Shown here: one piece after another, positions 1 through 6,409 of the stretch
Numbering within the stretch: the stretch's first letter is position 1
Layout: the number at the start of each line of letters is the position of its first letter
The notes under the pieces: model-generated
Told to the model about the DNA's origin: nothing
Seen by the model: the letters and a program-made list of their open reading frames with translations, nothing else
Databases searched by the model: none
Made by a program: the position numbers and the translations under genes
Source: a virus
Direction: 5' to 3' (one strand)
IMG/VR virus record: IMGVR_UViG_3300013132_000242
Coordinates: 1-25,001 of that record
DNA: 25,001 bases

Positions 1-20
1 GCAAGTTAGCGGAAGAAGAT

Positions 21-84
21 GAGTGAGTGTGATTCACTCCCCACCGTAAAAGGTGTTGGCCCCACCAGAGATCGCATCTCTGGT
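21..84 (+). other. Chain of three RNA hairpins before a terminator (possible structured 3' UTR or small RNA)
   Basis: Three consecutive inverted repeats lie here: GAGTGA/TCACTC (21-26 with 34-39, 7-base loop), CACC/GGTG (42-45 with 52-55) and a perfect 9-bp stem ACCAGAGAT/ATCTCTGGT (64-72 with 76-84, CGC loop). A terminator hairpin follows directly at 92-105. No open reading frame of any length crosses the stretch; the rightward reading frames entering from the left edge stop at 5-7, 20-22 or 24-26. It may be the folded 3' UTR of a gene ending just at the left edge, or a small RNA processed from it. The folds are seen directly; the function is unknown. Confidence 0.45.
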
Positions 85-91
85 CCGACAG

Positions 92-116
92 CCCCCGCAA
101 GGGGGTTGTTTCTTTT
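92..116 (+). terminator. Intrinsic (rho-independent) terminator, rightward
   Basis: A perfect CCCCC/GGGGG stem closed by a GCAA (GNRA) tetraloop is followed by the T-rich tract TTGTTTCTTTT. This is the classical intrinsic terminator shape for rightward transcription. It should end a transcript entering from the left edge. Read leftward, the same hairpin has no U-rich tail, so it is not an obvious terminator for the tape measure transcript, which converges on this spot and whose stop codon (115-117) touches the T-tract. Confidence 0.8.
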
Positions 117-2430
117 AGAAGGCAGGCTGCTCTCCGAACTGCATAGTTCTTATTGTAGGCTCTGTGTTTCTTGAAGATTGAGGTGCTATGATTATAGGCT
201 CTGATCTAGAAGCAGACGGTGTGCCCACATTGTTAGTTGTTCTATTATTGATAACAGTTGCACTTGAATTTGTCTTAGAGACATCTTCTTGTGCTCTTTG
301 GAGTTCTTTAGTCATCTGACCCATAGAAGTATTTTGATCCTCTGACATTTCTATGGAGGTCTCTTGATTCCTTTTCATGTTTGCAAGAAGCGCAGTCACC
401 TCAGGATCAGGCGGAAGACTAATCGGTCCACCATCATCCATTCCAAATATAGTACCTACAGCATTCTGTGCCGTTTTCTTTGCAATCCAAGCAGTTTCAC
501 CTTCGCCAGTTTTTTGCGCTTCTGCCAAAGTCTCAGCATCTGTTCCTAAAGTTTCTGACACAGGATCTTCGCTCGACCAATCAACTCCGGTAATCCATTC
601 AAGAATACCGTAGGCCAAATCCTTTAGTCCATCAAATATCATTCCCATGAACTCTTTGACCTTTTTTAGTATGTGGTCTACACCCAACATCTCAGCAACT
701 GATGTCACAAGCCAGTCTATTGCCTTGAATAACATCGAAATGGGATTGTATTCAAGTAAGAAATTCCAAAAAGCACTTAAGTGAGTTTTCAATGTTCCGC
801 TGAAGTCATTGACCCAACTCATTAGATAGTCATATACTGCATCAAATGATATACCGAATATGCCTGTGATTCCTGATATGATTCCCGCTACAGCACCTAC
901 AATCATTCCTTTGATGCCATCACGACTAAACCCTTTGAACGCACCAACAAGTGCATCAATTACAGTGATGATTATTGTGAGTGGAAATAATATCTTCGAT
1001 CCTATGAACTTCAAGAAGTTCAAAACAGGAGATAGAAAACTTAGTATTGGAGACATAAATTCTAGTATTCTTGCAAAGAACGATATAACTCTTCCGAATG
1101 GGCCTGCTTGTAAATATTTGGCGATAGGTCCAAAAAACCGTTCACTAAAATCTGCGACTACATCTACAATCCCACTTTCAGCGAAAATTCCCGTAATAGA
1201 ACCTATGATTGATTTGACTAGTTCTGGTGGACTAATTATTCTGAATATAGCACGAATCTCTCTACCGAGATCTGACAAAAAAGTTCCACCTTCTATGAGG
1301 GCAGATCCAATAAGACCGCCCTCAGAAAATAGTCCTTTCACATATTGAATGAACATGTCTTTAGCAGACCCAAGACCCGAAGTCAAAATGGACATTGCTT
1401 TGTCTTGAATGTATTCACTTACACTCGTATACATGTCCTTTATTTTGTCTTGAATGAATTGACTTACAAATGAATACATGTCTTCCAGTTTATTCGTCAC
1501 AGATACTAACACACCTTCAATGTATTCACTTATACTTACTAACACACCTTCAATGTATTCACTTATACTTACTAACGCACCTTCAATGTATTCACTTGCA
1601 TTTGGGAACATCTCTTTGAACTTGTCCTTAGCAAAATCAAATAATCCTCCTAATGCTTTACCTATTGATTCTTTTAAACTTTCTAGGAAATTGCCTTTCA
1701 GCAACAGGTATAACCCACCTCCTACAGCGGCCAGCCCCACAAACGCTATTGCTATTGTTTTGAGGATGTTGAAAATGAATCGTAAAATACCACCCTCAGT
1801 ATTCTCTTTGATCTCTTCAATATTTTCACTTATGTTTTGTATTTCAGGGGCAACTTCTCTGAACCATAGGGGTAACGCATCGGCCTCATCTTCAGATTCT
1901 ATTCTTCTACGAATATCACCTTCTATCGCATCATTTTGTTCAGCCAATCTAGATTCAATATTTCTAAAGATCTCGACTTGTTCTCTAGGTTGACCTTCAG
2001 ATTGAATGTCTCCGAATTCAGATGATCTAAATGCTTCAATGAACTTTTTAAATTCAGAAGTTGAATCTTCTGCACCCTGTTCGGTTGGAGTAAATGAAGA
2101 TACCGATCTTGATACTAATTCTTGACTTTGTGCAAGTTGATTTTGAGTTTCCGATATTCTTGCAAAATTTTCTGTCTGAAATCTGTTCTGTTCACTTTGT
2201 ATTTTGGCAATAAACTCTGACGATTGATTTGCCTTATTGAGAGTTTCTTCTACCGATTTTTGATTTGAGAGTAACTGATCTGATATTTCACGCAACAGTT
2301 TAGTTTGCTCTTCTTGAGTTTGTAACTGTTTGTTGAATATAGCACTTTCCGCACGAAAGTCCGGTCTTTCGGCAGAATCACTTCCTGGTGCTATTCTGTT
2401 GTTTGGATTGAATTCACCTGGGTCGGGCAT
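115..2430 (-). CDS. Tail tape measure / baseplate hub protein, gp29-like
   Basis: 771 residues, considerably longer than T4 gp29 (about 590). The architecture is that of a tape measure protein: a polar, glutamine- and glutamate-rich coiled-coil N-terminal third (about 30-210), a glycine-rich hydrophobic segment (about 215-246), tandem helical repeats (about 278-350), and a long hydrophobic stretch with probable membrane-active helices (about 445-535). A polar tail ends it. By family knowledge it would fill the tail tube lumen, set tail length and leave with the DNA. The ATG at 2430 has a good AAAGGTG Shine-Dalgarno and follows the gp51-like stop by nine bases. Position directly downstream of gp26/gp51 supports the call. 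Three nearly identical 33-base repeats (1501-1599) are internal. Clear homology to T4 gp29 cannot be shown by eye, so the gp29 label rests on architecture and context. Confidence 0.75.
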   Translation of the reverse strand: MPDPGEFNPNNRIAPGSDSAERPDFRAESAIFNKQLQTQEEQTKLLREISDQLLSNQKSVEETLNKANQSSEFIAKIQSEQNRFQTENFARISETQNQLAQSQELVSRSVSSFTPTEQGAEDSTSEFKKFIEAFRSSEFGDIQSEGQPREQVEIFRNIESRLAEQNDAIEGDIRRRIESEDEADALPLWFREVAPEIQNISENIEEIKENTEGGILRFIFNILKTIAIAFVGLAAVGGGLYLLLKGNFLESLKESIGKALGGLFDFAKDKFKEMFPNASEYIEGALVSISEYIEGVLVSISEYIEGVLVSVTNKLEDMYSFVSQFIQDKIKDMYTSVSEYIQDKAMSILTSGLGSAKDMFIQYVKGLFSEGGLIGSALIEGGTFLSDLGREIRAIFRIISPPELVKSIIGSITGIFAESGIVDVVADFSERFFGPIAKYLQAGPFGRVISFFARILEFMSPILSFLSPVLNFLKFIGSKILFPLTIIITVIDALVGAFKGFSRDGIKGMIVGAVAGIISGITGIFGISFDAVYDYLMSWVNDFSGTLKTHLSAFWNFLLEYNPISMLFKAIDWLVTSVAEMLGVDHILKKVKEFMGMIFDGLKDLAYGILEWITGVDWSSEDPVSETLGTDAETLAEAQKTGEGETAWIAKKTAQNAVGTIFGMDDGGPISLPPDPEVTALLANMKRNQETSIEMSEDQNTSMGQMTKELQRAQEDVSKTNSSATVINNRTTNNVGTPSASRSEPIIIAPQSSRNTEPTIRTMQFGEQPAF
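1501..1599 (-). repeat. Three tandem 33-base repeats inside the tape measure gene
   Basis: Three head-to-tail copies of a 33-base unit occupy 1501-1533, 1534-1566 and 1567-1599. The middle copy differs from the others by only a few bases. Each encodes an 11-residue helical unit, S-x-SEYIEGxLV-like (residues about 278-310). A second, more diverged 45-base repeat lies just beside it (starting at about 1399 and 1444), encoding DMYxxVSxxIQDKxx-type units. Such hendecad and 15-residue periodicities suit extended coiled-coil helices. Confidence 0.85.
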
Positions 2431-2439
2431 CTTTCACCT

Positions 2440-2637
2440 TTACTGTTGTCTATGCATTCTTTCTGCTTCCATTTTCTCTTTTTCTTCCTTCAGATGTTGT
2501 ATTAGAAGTTCGATGTATATTCGACGCTCCCATGGAATCATGTTTTCAATTTCAGTCAAAGAGTACTTATGATGTTGCATCATGGCAAAGTTAGTCTCAA
2601 AGTAGTTCAGAAGACTGTCATGAGAGGTCGTTATGAG
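2440..2637 (-). CDS. gp51-like baseplate hub assembly protein, probably made as a -1 frameshift extension of gp26
   Basis: A small frame ending at 2440 encodes the sequence NYFETNFAMMQHHKYSLTEI, then ENMIPWERRIYIELL and a charged helical tail. It resembles the short gp51-type proteins of marine T4-like phages. The recognisable part begins before the first in-frame ATG (2583), which has no Shine-Dalgarno; translation from there would give only 47 residues. CTG at 2610 would give 56 residues but also lacks a ribosome site. The frame stays open upstream into the end of gp26 and lies -1 to it, meeting the TTTTTTC heptamer at 2643-2637. A shift there would add 65 residues to gp26, giving a product of about 301. 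I infer that frameshifting is the main route. Role by analogy: chaperone for tape measure and hub assembly. Coordinates give the -1 frame portion after the slip. Confidence 0.65.
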   Translation of the reverse strand, partial: LITTSHDSLLNYFETNFAMMQHHKYSLTEIENMIPWERRIYIELLIQHLKEEKEKMEAERMHRQQ

Positions 2638-3344
2638 AAAAAATCTTGAACACCTCTTAGATGAACTGTTTCTTCACTCCCACAATGTTTACATGTATAA
2701 CTCACATCTTTAGTGATCTGAGGCATAGTTTCGAAGAACTTTGATAGCATCTTGAATTGACTCTGAGTTAGGTTGTCAATGAATTCAATTATCTCTTTAC
2801 TGTCAAGATCTTTTGCTACAAATGTGTTGTCTGTGGTGTGTATCTTTTCAATGCAGATGGCTATTACATTTAGTAATTTCTCAGCATCGCTTTTCACACC
2901 TTGAACTTTTTCGATATCTGTGATTCTGGGATAGCGCATTTCAATGATCACATTTTTGGATATCTCTATGCTCTTATTGTGTATGTCTTTGGAAACAGGC
3001 TCAATACTGTCAATTGCGATTTCAATTGAATTGACTTTACTACACTTCTTGCACTTCACAGAGGGTTTTGCAGTTTCACCAACTGATTTGCTTCGTATCT
3101 TGAGGAATAGGTACTCGATATCAACCATGGCAGCAGTTGAGACATCTAACTTTCCAAAAGTGCATGCGGCTACGACATCCTGCATCGCTCTGAGTATTTC
3201 TTTCTCGTTTTTTGACTCTGATGCGATTAAGAGTATCTTCTCCTCTCTGACTAGGAAAGGACGATATTCAATCCTCATTTGATTACTCGGAAGAGTAAGT
3301 TCATAAGATGGCGTTGTGGGTATCAGTTTTGATAGTGTACTCAT
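2631..3344 (-). CDS. 26: Baseplate hub subunit / assembly protein gp26-like
   Basis: 237 residues (T4 gp26 is about 208). It opens with a polar segment and a typical EYRPFLVREEKILLIA stretch, shared by the T4 baseplate gp26 family of marine phages. Two CxxC pairs (C98/C101 in VKCKKC, C218/C221 in YTCKHC) could bind one zinc ion; this is a feature of the marine versions. The ATG at 3344 has an AAGGAG Shine-Dalgarno seven bases upstream, and the gp54-like stop lies 19 bases before it. Family role: hub assembly. Its place directly before the gp51-like frame and the tape measure suggests a tail assembly chaperone. The last codons include a slippery heptamer, so a minor product of about 301 residues fused to the gp51-like sequence is likely. 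Confidence 0.8.
   Translation of the reverse strand: MSTLSKLIPTTPSYELTLPSNQMRIEYRPFLVREEKILLIASESKNEKEILRAMQDVVAACTFGKLDVSTAAMVDIEYLFLKIRSKSVGETAKPSVKCKKCSKVNSIEIAIDSIEPVSKDIHNKSIEISKNVIIEMRYPRITDIEKVQGVKSDAEKLLNVIAICIEKIHTTDNTFVAKDLDSKEIIEFIDNLTQSQFKMLSKFFETMPQITKDVSYTCKHCGSEETVHLRGVQDFFS
2637..2658 (-). promoter_or_regulatory. Candidate -1 programmed ribosomal frameshift site (T TTT TTC) with upstream SD-like element
   Basis: Reading leftward, the gp26 codons run GAT TTT TTC TCA TAA. The heptamer T-TTT-TTC (2643-2637) is in the canonical X-XXY-YYZ register for tandem -1 slippage. The zero frame stops one codon later (2633-2631). AAGAGGTG (2658-2651), a Shine-Dalgarno-like run seven bases upstream, is of the kind that stimulates frameshifting in E. 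coli dnaX. Downstream, a weak 6-bp stem AGTCTT/GAGACT (2616-2611 with 2598-2593) starts 20 bases after the heptamer, which is further than usual. Confidence 0.65.
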
Positions 3345-3363
3345 TGTGTTCTCCTTGTTTCAC

Positions 3364-4101
3364 TCAAAAAATTTGTCCTAAGAATCCTTGTGATTGGGAC
3401 AGGAATAGCGATCCTAGACGAAGTATCTCTTGTTCCAATCGATTTCCATTTTCATCCACTAGTATTAAACCGCTATTTGGGTCTGAGAGTTTAGGCTCTT
3501 TCACCTCGGTAATTTCACGGAACATGAAATCCACTTTGATCTTTAGTGGTTCAGTTGCCGATGCGTAATTTTGCGACCCTCCATTTACGGTGAAATTGTA
3601 AGGGTAGATTTCTGATAGTCGCAATCCGGAGATTTCCTCCGTTTCAACAAGTGCCTTTAGTCCCTCCTCGTAAGAGGAGATATTGTTTGGTACTTGTGCA
3701 ATAATCATTGAGGATCCCTTGGCATAATCATCATAATACGATTGCTGTTTTGTTACCGGATCTATAATGAGATTTTGCCATATCTGAAATATGTTCTGTT
3801 CGAAATAGTCACCAAGAACATTAAACTCAACAGAAACTCCTGCCGAATTGTTGGTGTTAATACCGTAAGGGATCAGTCTTACTGGTTGAGTTACTGACAT
3901 TTCGTGTGTCATGAAAGACTTTGAAGGCTGTGCCACAGATGAGCATGTCATTGCCAGTCTCTGCTTTATTGTGCTGGCGTTAAATCCCAACTTAGATGCA
4001 ACATATGGATTCGGTTCAACGAGAACAAGGTAGCGATTTGCTTTCGCAAATCCCTTGTATTTCATATTAGCGATGAAACTGTCGATAAATCTAGCCGTCA
4101 T
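3364..4101 (-). CDS. 54: Tail tube initiator / baseplate-tail tube protein gp54-like
   Basis: 245 residues. The N-terminal YLVLVEPNPYVAS strand, the LAMTCSSVAQPSK loop, and the VEFNVLGDYFEQNIFQIWQN segment fit the tail-tube fold shared by T4 gp19 and gp54. The SGLRLSEIYPYNFTV strand and the KVDFMFREI strand continue it. In this fold, residues near ISGLRLSEIYP form the "polarised, asymmetric response" seen in tube proteins. By family knowledge gp54 sits on gp48 at the top of the hub and starts tube polymerisation. Its ATG overlaps the previous stop (ATGA at 4101-4098). A tube protein gp19 is an alternative, but it is longer than T4 gp19 (163) and lies in the baseplate cluster. In T4, genes 48 and 54 are adjacent; here they are on opposite strands and separated by two genes. 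Confidence 0.65.
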   Translation of the reverse strand: MTARFIDSFIANMKYKGFAKANRYLVLVEPNPYVASKLGFNASTIKQRLAMTCSSVAQPSKSFMTHEMSVTQPVRLIPYGINTNNSAGVSVEFNVLGDYFEQNIFQIWQNLIIDPVTKQQSYYDDYAKGSSMIIAQVPNNISSYEEGLKALVETEEISGLRLSEIYPYNFTVNGGSQNYASATEPLKIKVDFMFREITEVKEPKLSDPNSGLILVDENGNRLEQEILRLGSLFLSQSQGFLGQIF

Positions 4102-4703
4102 GACTTAATGTATTTATTAGCCCATGCCCACACTTCTTCACGGGTAGCCCCCTGAAATTTTTCGAGCGGCATGAATGTGGTATACTTCCATTCGTTCGAA
4201 GGAATCGTATTGACTTTTGTGACTATCGAACTGAGATAGTACCTTTTGATTGCGGCTTTGAAGGGTTTCAATTTAGGTAGTCTAATCAAGAGCGAATAGG
4301 TGACTTCCATTTTCGCATCGAGATTGTTTGCATACTCAGGGTTGTCTGCGTATTTGAGAAGACTATTGAGAAAATTCGCTCTGAGGTTGGGACTCAAATA
4401 GTGCAGATTTAGTCCCAAAAATGAGTTTCCTTGTTTGTGTAGAAGAACAACTAATGGAAATGTGTCCCAAAACTGCAACTTCTGTTTAGTTTTAGGATCA
4501 TAGCCAAAAAATAGCATACTTCCTTCTTCCAAACTGCTAGGGCTAGATACTGATGGTCGTTTTCTATTGTATTGTTCCTGTCTCATCTGTGTCTGAATTT
4601 TCGACAGGTTTTTCGCCAACCAAATAGTCGATTGGTCGGAAAAGATATCTTTGCCGGACTTGCTAAATTGATTTAAGACTCTGTTTACTTCTTTTTTGCT
4701 CAT
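4098..4703 (-). CDS. Putative DNA end protector, gp2-like
   Basis: 201 residues. The core MLFFGYDPKTKQKLQFWDTF followed by PLVVLLHKQGNSFLGLNLHYL and SPNLRANFLNSL resembles the protein usually labelled DNA end protector in T4-like marine phages. It is followed by a basic segment (LPKLKPFKAAIKRYYLSSI) and a WxWANKYIKS C-terminus. T4 gp2 (about 274 residues) guards the packaged DNA ends from host RecBCD. T4 gene 2 lies beside gene 4, and this gene directly follows gp4 here with an ATGA overlap at 4703-4700, which supports the call. No catalytic motif is visible. I rely on memory of the family pattern plus neighbour position, so the name is tentative. Confidence 0.5.
   Translation of the reverse strand: MSKKEVNRVLNQFSKSGKDIFSDQSTIWLAKNLSKIQTQMRQEQYNRKRPSVSSPSSLEEGSMLFFGYDPKTKQKLQFWDTFPLVVLLHKQGNSFLGLNLHYLSPNLRANFLNSLLKYADNPEYANNLDAKMEVTYSLLIRLPKLKPFKAAIKRYYLSSIVTKVNTIPSNEWKYTTFMPLEKFQGATREEVWAWANKYIKS
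4111..4118 (-). promoter_or_regulatory. Possible internal late promoter AATAAATA before gp54-like gene
   Basis: AATAAATA on the leftward strand matches the T4 late element TATAAATA at seven of eight bases. It lies within the last codons of the gp2-like gene (NKYIK), nine bases before the gp54-like ATG (4101). Usual spacing would start transcription near 4105. Because these bases also code for protein, the match could be chance. Confidence 0.3.
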
Positions 4704-5170
4704 GTCTTGTCCGTTTTTGAGAACAGATTGTCTTCAGTTAGGATTTTAAACTCCCACCCACGGTCTTCATACAGATTTTTTGCCGCTGACCATTTTGCAC
4801 TGTTGACAAGCCAGTTTCTCATTTGAGTGATTTTTGATCTTGACATCCGTTTTGTCTTAGGAAGTTCTGGTTTTTTGGTTTGGGATTTAGGTTTTACCTC
4901 TATCAGATACTCTTTGATAGACCCTTCTTTGGTCTTCACTTTAGCCCAAAAGTCAACAAAGTACCTGTGTACCTTGCCGTCTATGGGAGAAATGTAAGGA
5001 ACCACTATCTCTTCAGATGACCACTCCAGAACGGATGAATTCTCATCACAGAAAACCATGAACTTCCTCTCCCATAAAGATCGGTAGTAACAAATAGAAG
5101 CATCGCCCTTATACTTTTCAGTATTTCTTGGACGATACTTGCCCTTGTAACTTTCATTTGACCTTCTGAT
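4700..5170 (-). CDS. 4: Head completion protein gp4 with an apparent AUC start codon
   Basis: The product is a TnsA-like endonuclease-fold protein that acts in head completion in T4. A conserved block SYKGKYRPRN, then YYRSLWERKFMVFCDEN, VLEWSSEEIVVPYISPIDGK, HRYFVDFWAK and YLIEVKPKSQTKKP is present. It includes the E, D and E-x-K residues expected of the nuclease core. The first ATG (5059) falls in the middle of this block (KFMVFCD), so the true start is upstream. In-frame codons back to the stop TAA contain no ATG, GTG or TTG. ATC at 5170-5168 has a TTGGAGG Shine-Dalgarno (5183-5177) with a six-base spacer, and would give 156 residues starting (M)RRSNESYKGK. T4 gp4 has about 150. The identification is strong; the start codon is unusual or reflects a base error (ATG to ATC). 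Its stop overlaps the next gene. Confidence 0.85.
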   Translation of the reverse strand: MRRSNESYKGKYRPRNTEKYKGDASICYYRSLWERKFMVFCDENSSVLEWSSEEIVVPYISPIDGKVHRYFVDFWAKVKTKEGSIKEYLIEVKPKSQTKKPELPKTKRMSRSKITQMRNWLVNSAKWSAAKNLYEDRGWEFKILTEDNLFSKTDKT

Positions 5171-5185
5171 GGTGCGCCTCCAAGA

Positions 5186-5193
5186 TATTTATC
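5186..5193 (-). promoter_or_regulatory. T4 late promoter-like motif GATAAATA upstream of gp4
   Basis: GATAAATA on the leftward strand matches the T4 late -10 element TATAAATA at seven of eight bases. With usual spacing, transcription would start near 5180, leaving about ten leader bases and a shortened GAGG ribosome site ahead of the gp4 AUC start. It lies in the 45-base divergent gap, the natural place for a leftward late promoter. Confidence 0.45.
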
Positions 5194-5202
5194 AATTTGC
5201 AA

Positions 5203-5209
5203 CTAAATA
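5203..5209 (+). promoter_or_regulatory. Late promoter motif CTAAATA upstream of gp48
   Basis: CTAAATA is the form of the T4 late promoter described for T4-like cyanophages. It ends six bases before the gp48 ATG (5216), so the usual spacing puts the transcription start at about 5215-5216, at the start codon itself. No Shine-Dalgarno precedes the ATG, in keeping with a leaderless or nearly leaderless message. Confidence 0.5.
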
Positions 5210-5215
5210 AGTTAT

Positions 5216-6406
5216 ATGCTAGAAAACCTCTCTAATAGTCTTGGTGGTAAATTTCCATCAGTATCCTCTCTGTATCCCGCCGGTGGAGCAATAGACAATG
5301 CTGTAAATTGGAGTTTGGATCAAGGTAGACAGATACTAGATTATGGTGCTGAAAGTTATGGTGAATTATTTGATAGGAGTATCGTTGAAGAAACGAGATC
5401 AGCACCTCCAGTTTTAGTATATCCTATCGATCTTGGCACATCTCAAGATCACCTGTTTTCAATTAGGTTCGACATCTATGAGACTGGTGGGGTAAATCTC
5501 AACAGAAGGCGTTTCATACAAGACAAATTTGCAAAGGATATAGTTGAGTCAGCAGGGGGAAATGACGGGAGTCTTAGTTCAAAACAAGTTCTTGGTCTAT
5601 TTGGTGCTGCTTCAACTCCATTTCTTGAGGCTCTAAGTGCAAACGATTTGCTTGGTGGTTATGACGAAACTAATGCAAATACAGGAAGAGACACATTTAC
5701 AGAAGAGCAAACTGGTTTAGCAGGATTAACACAGCATGTTTCTACGGTATATCTTTATCTACCTGGTGCTTTGAACTTTGGATATAAGTTCGACTATCAG
5801 GATTCCGACAAATCCAGTTTAGAGGTTGCAAAACTACTCAGGAGTTTGACAGAAACGCAGACAGCAGAGGGTGGAGCAGTACAGGCGGAGATAGCGAGAA
5901 AAATAGGCTTTGCTGCTGTCAGAGCAGCAGATAGTGTTACTGAGTTACTTGGCGGTAAAGACGCATTACTTACAGACCTATCTCAAAAACTTCGTCAAAT
6001 TGAAAACCCATATGTTGTGCACCTATTCAAGGGAGTAGGCAGAAGAACTTTCAAGTTCACATTCAATTTGATTCCCAGATCATATGCGGAAGCGCAGTCA
6101 ATAGACAACATAATCAGAGTATTCAAAGCATATGGTCATCCCAAGAAATCTCCCGCAGGAAGGTTTTTGGACTTTCCTGCTGAGTTTGACATATCATTTC
6201 TGTATCAGAACAAGGAAAATATTAGGTTACCAAAAATTAGAAAGTGTGCCCTCACAGGTATAAATCTGATCTACGGTGAAAACACATTCACTACGACTAA
6301 ACCAGATCCACTAGGTATGGTGAATGCCACCAAGGTGACTTTAGACCTTGAATTTACTGAATTGGAAATTCTCACGCAACAAAGTATCACAGAACAAGGA
6401 GCGTGA
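5216..6406 (+). CDS. 48: Baseplate tail tube cap protein gp48-like
   Basis: 396 residues (T4 gp48 is 364). The C-terminal third has the gp48 pattern: NPYVVHLFKGVGRRTFKFTF, then NLIPRSYAEAQSIDNIIRVFKAYGHP, a strand-rich region with FPAEFDISFLY, and the end LDLEFTELEILTQQSI. The N-terminal part is glycine- and alanine-rich and poorly conserved. gp48 caps the hub and forms the first tube-like ring under gp54. The ATG at 5216 is the only reasonable start in this frame. It lacks a Shine-Dalgarno and sits just after a CTAAATA late promoter. It heads the rightward operon, and gp53 follows after three bases. Confidence 0.8.
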   Translation: MLENLSNSLGGKFPSVSSLYPAGGAIDNAVNWSLDQGRQILDYGAESYGELFDRSIVEETRSAPPVLVYPIDLGTSQDHLFSIRFDIYETGGVNLNRRRFIQDKFAKDIVESAGGNDGSLSSKQVLGLFGAASTPFLEALSANDLLGGYDETNANTGRDTFTEEQTGLAGLTQHVSTVYLYLPGALNFGYKFDYQDSDKSSLEVAKLLRSLTETQTAEGGAVQAEIARKIGFAAVRAADSVTELLGGKDALLTDLSQKLRQIENPYVVHLFKGVGRRTFKFTFNLIPRSYAEAQSIDNIIRVFKAYGHPKKSPAGRFLDFPAEFDISFLYQNKENIRLPKIRKCALTGINLIYGENTFTTTKPDPLGMVNATKVTLDLEFTELEILTQQSITEQGA

Positions 6407-6409
6407 TCG

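Noticed and set aside
1-26. Possible 3' end of a rightward gene (frame ending KLAEEDE, stop at 24-26).
   Set aside because: Only seven codons are visible and a second frame stops at 20-22, so neither frame nor product can be chosen. The terminator downstream does suggest some rightward gene ends here.
21-68. tRNA-like 3' end (a T-arm-like hairpin and a CCACCA string).
   Set aside because: The 7-base loop GTGTGAT lacks the TTCRA pattern and the spacing to CCACCA does not fit an acceptor stem.
92-105. Bidirectional terminator for the convergent tape measure transcript.
   Set aside because: Read leftward, the hairpin is followed by CTGTCGG rather than a U-tract, so only rightward termination is supported.
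860-1993. Rightward frames of 162 and 171 residues across the tape measure gene.
   Set aside because: They are antisense shadows: low-complexity, repeat-driven and without ribosome sites.
5005-5202. 65-residue leftward frame starting at TTG 5202.
   Set aside because: It overlaps the conserved N-terminal part of gp4 in another frame and has no coding character; the Shine-Dalgarno at 5183-5177 serves the gp4 frame.
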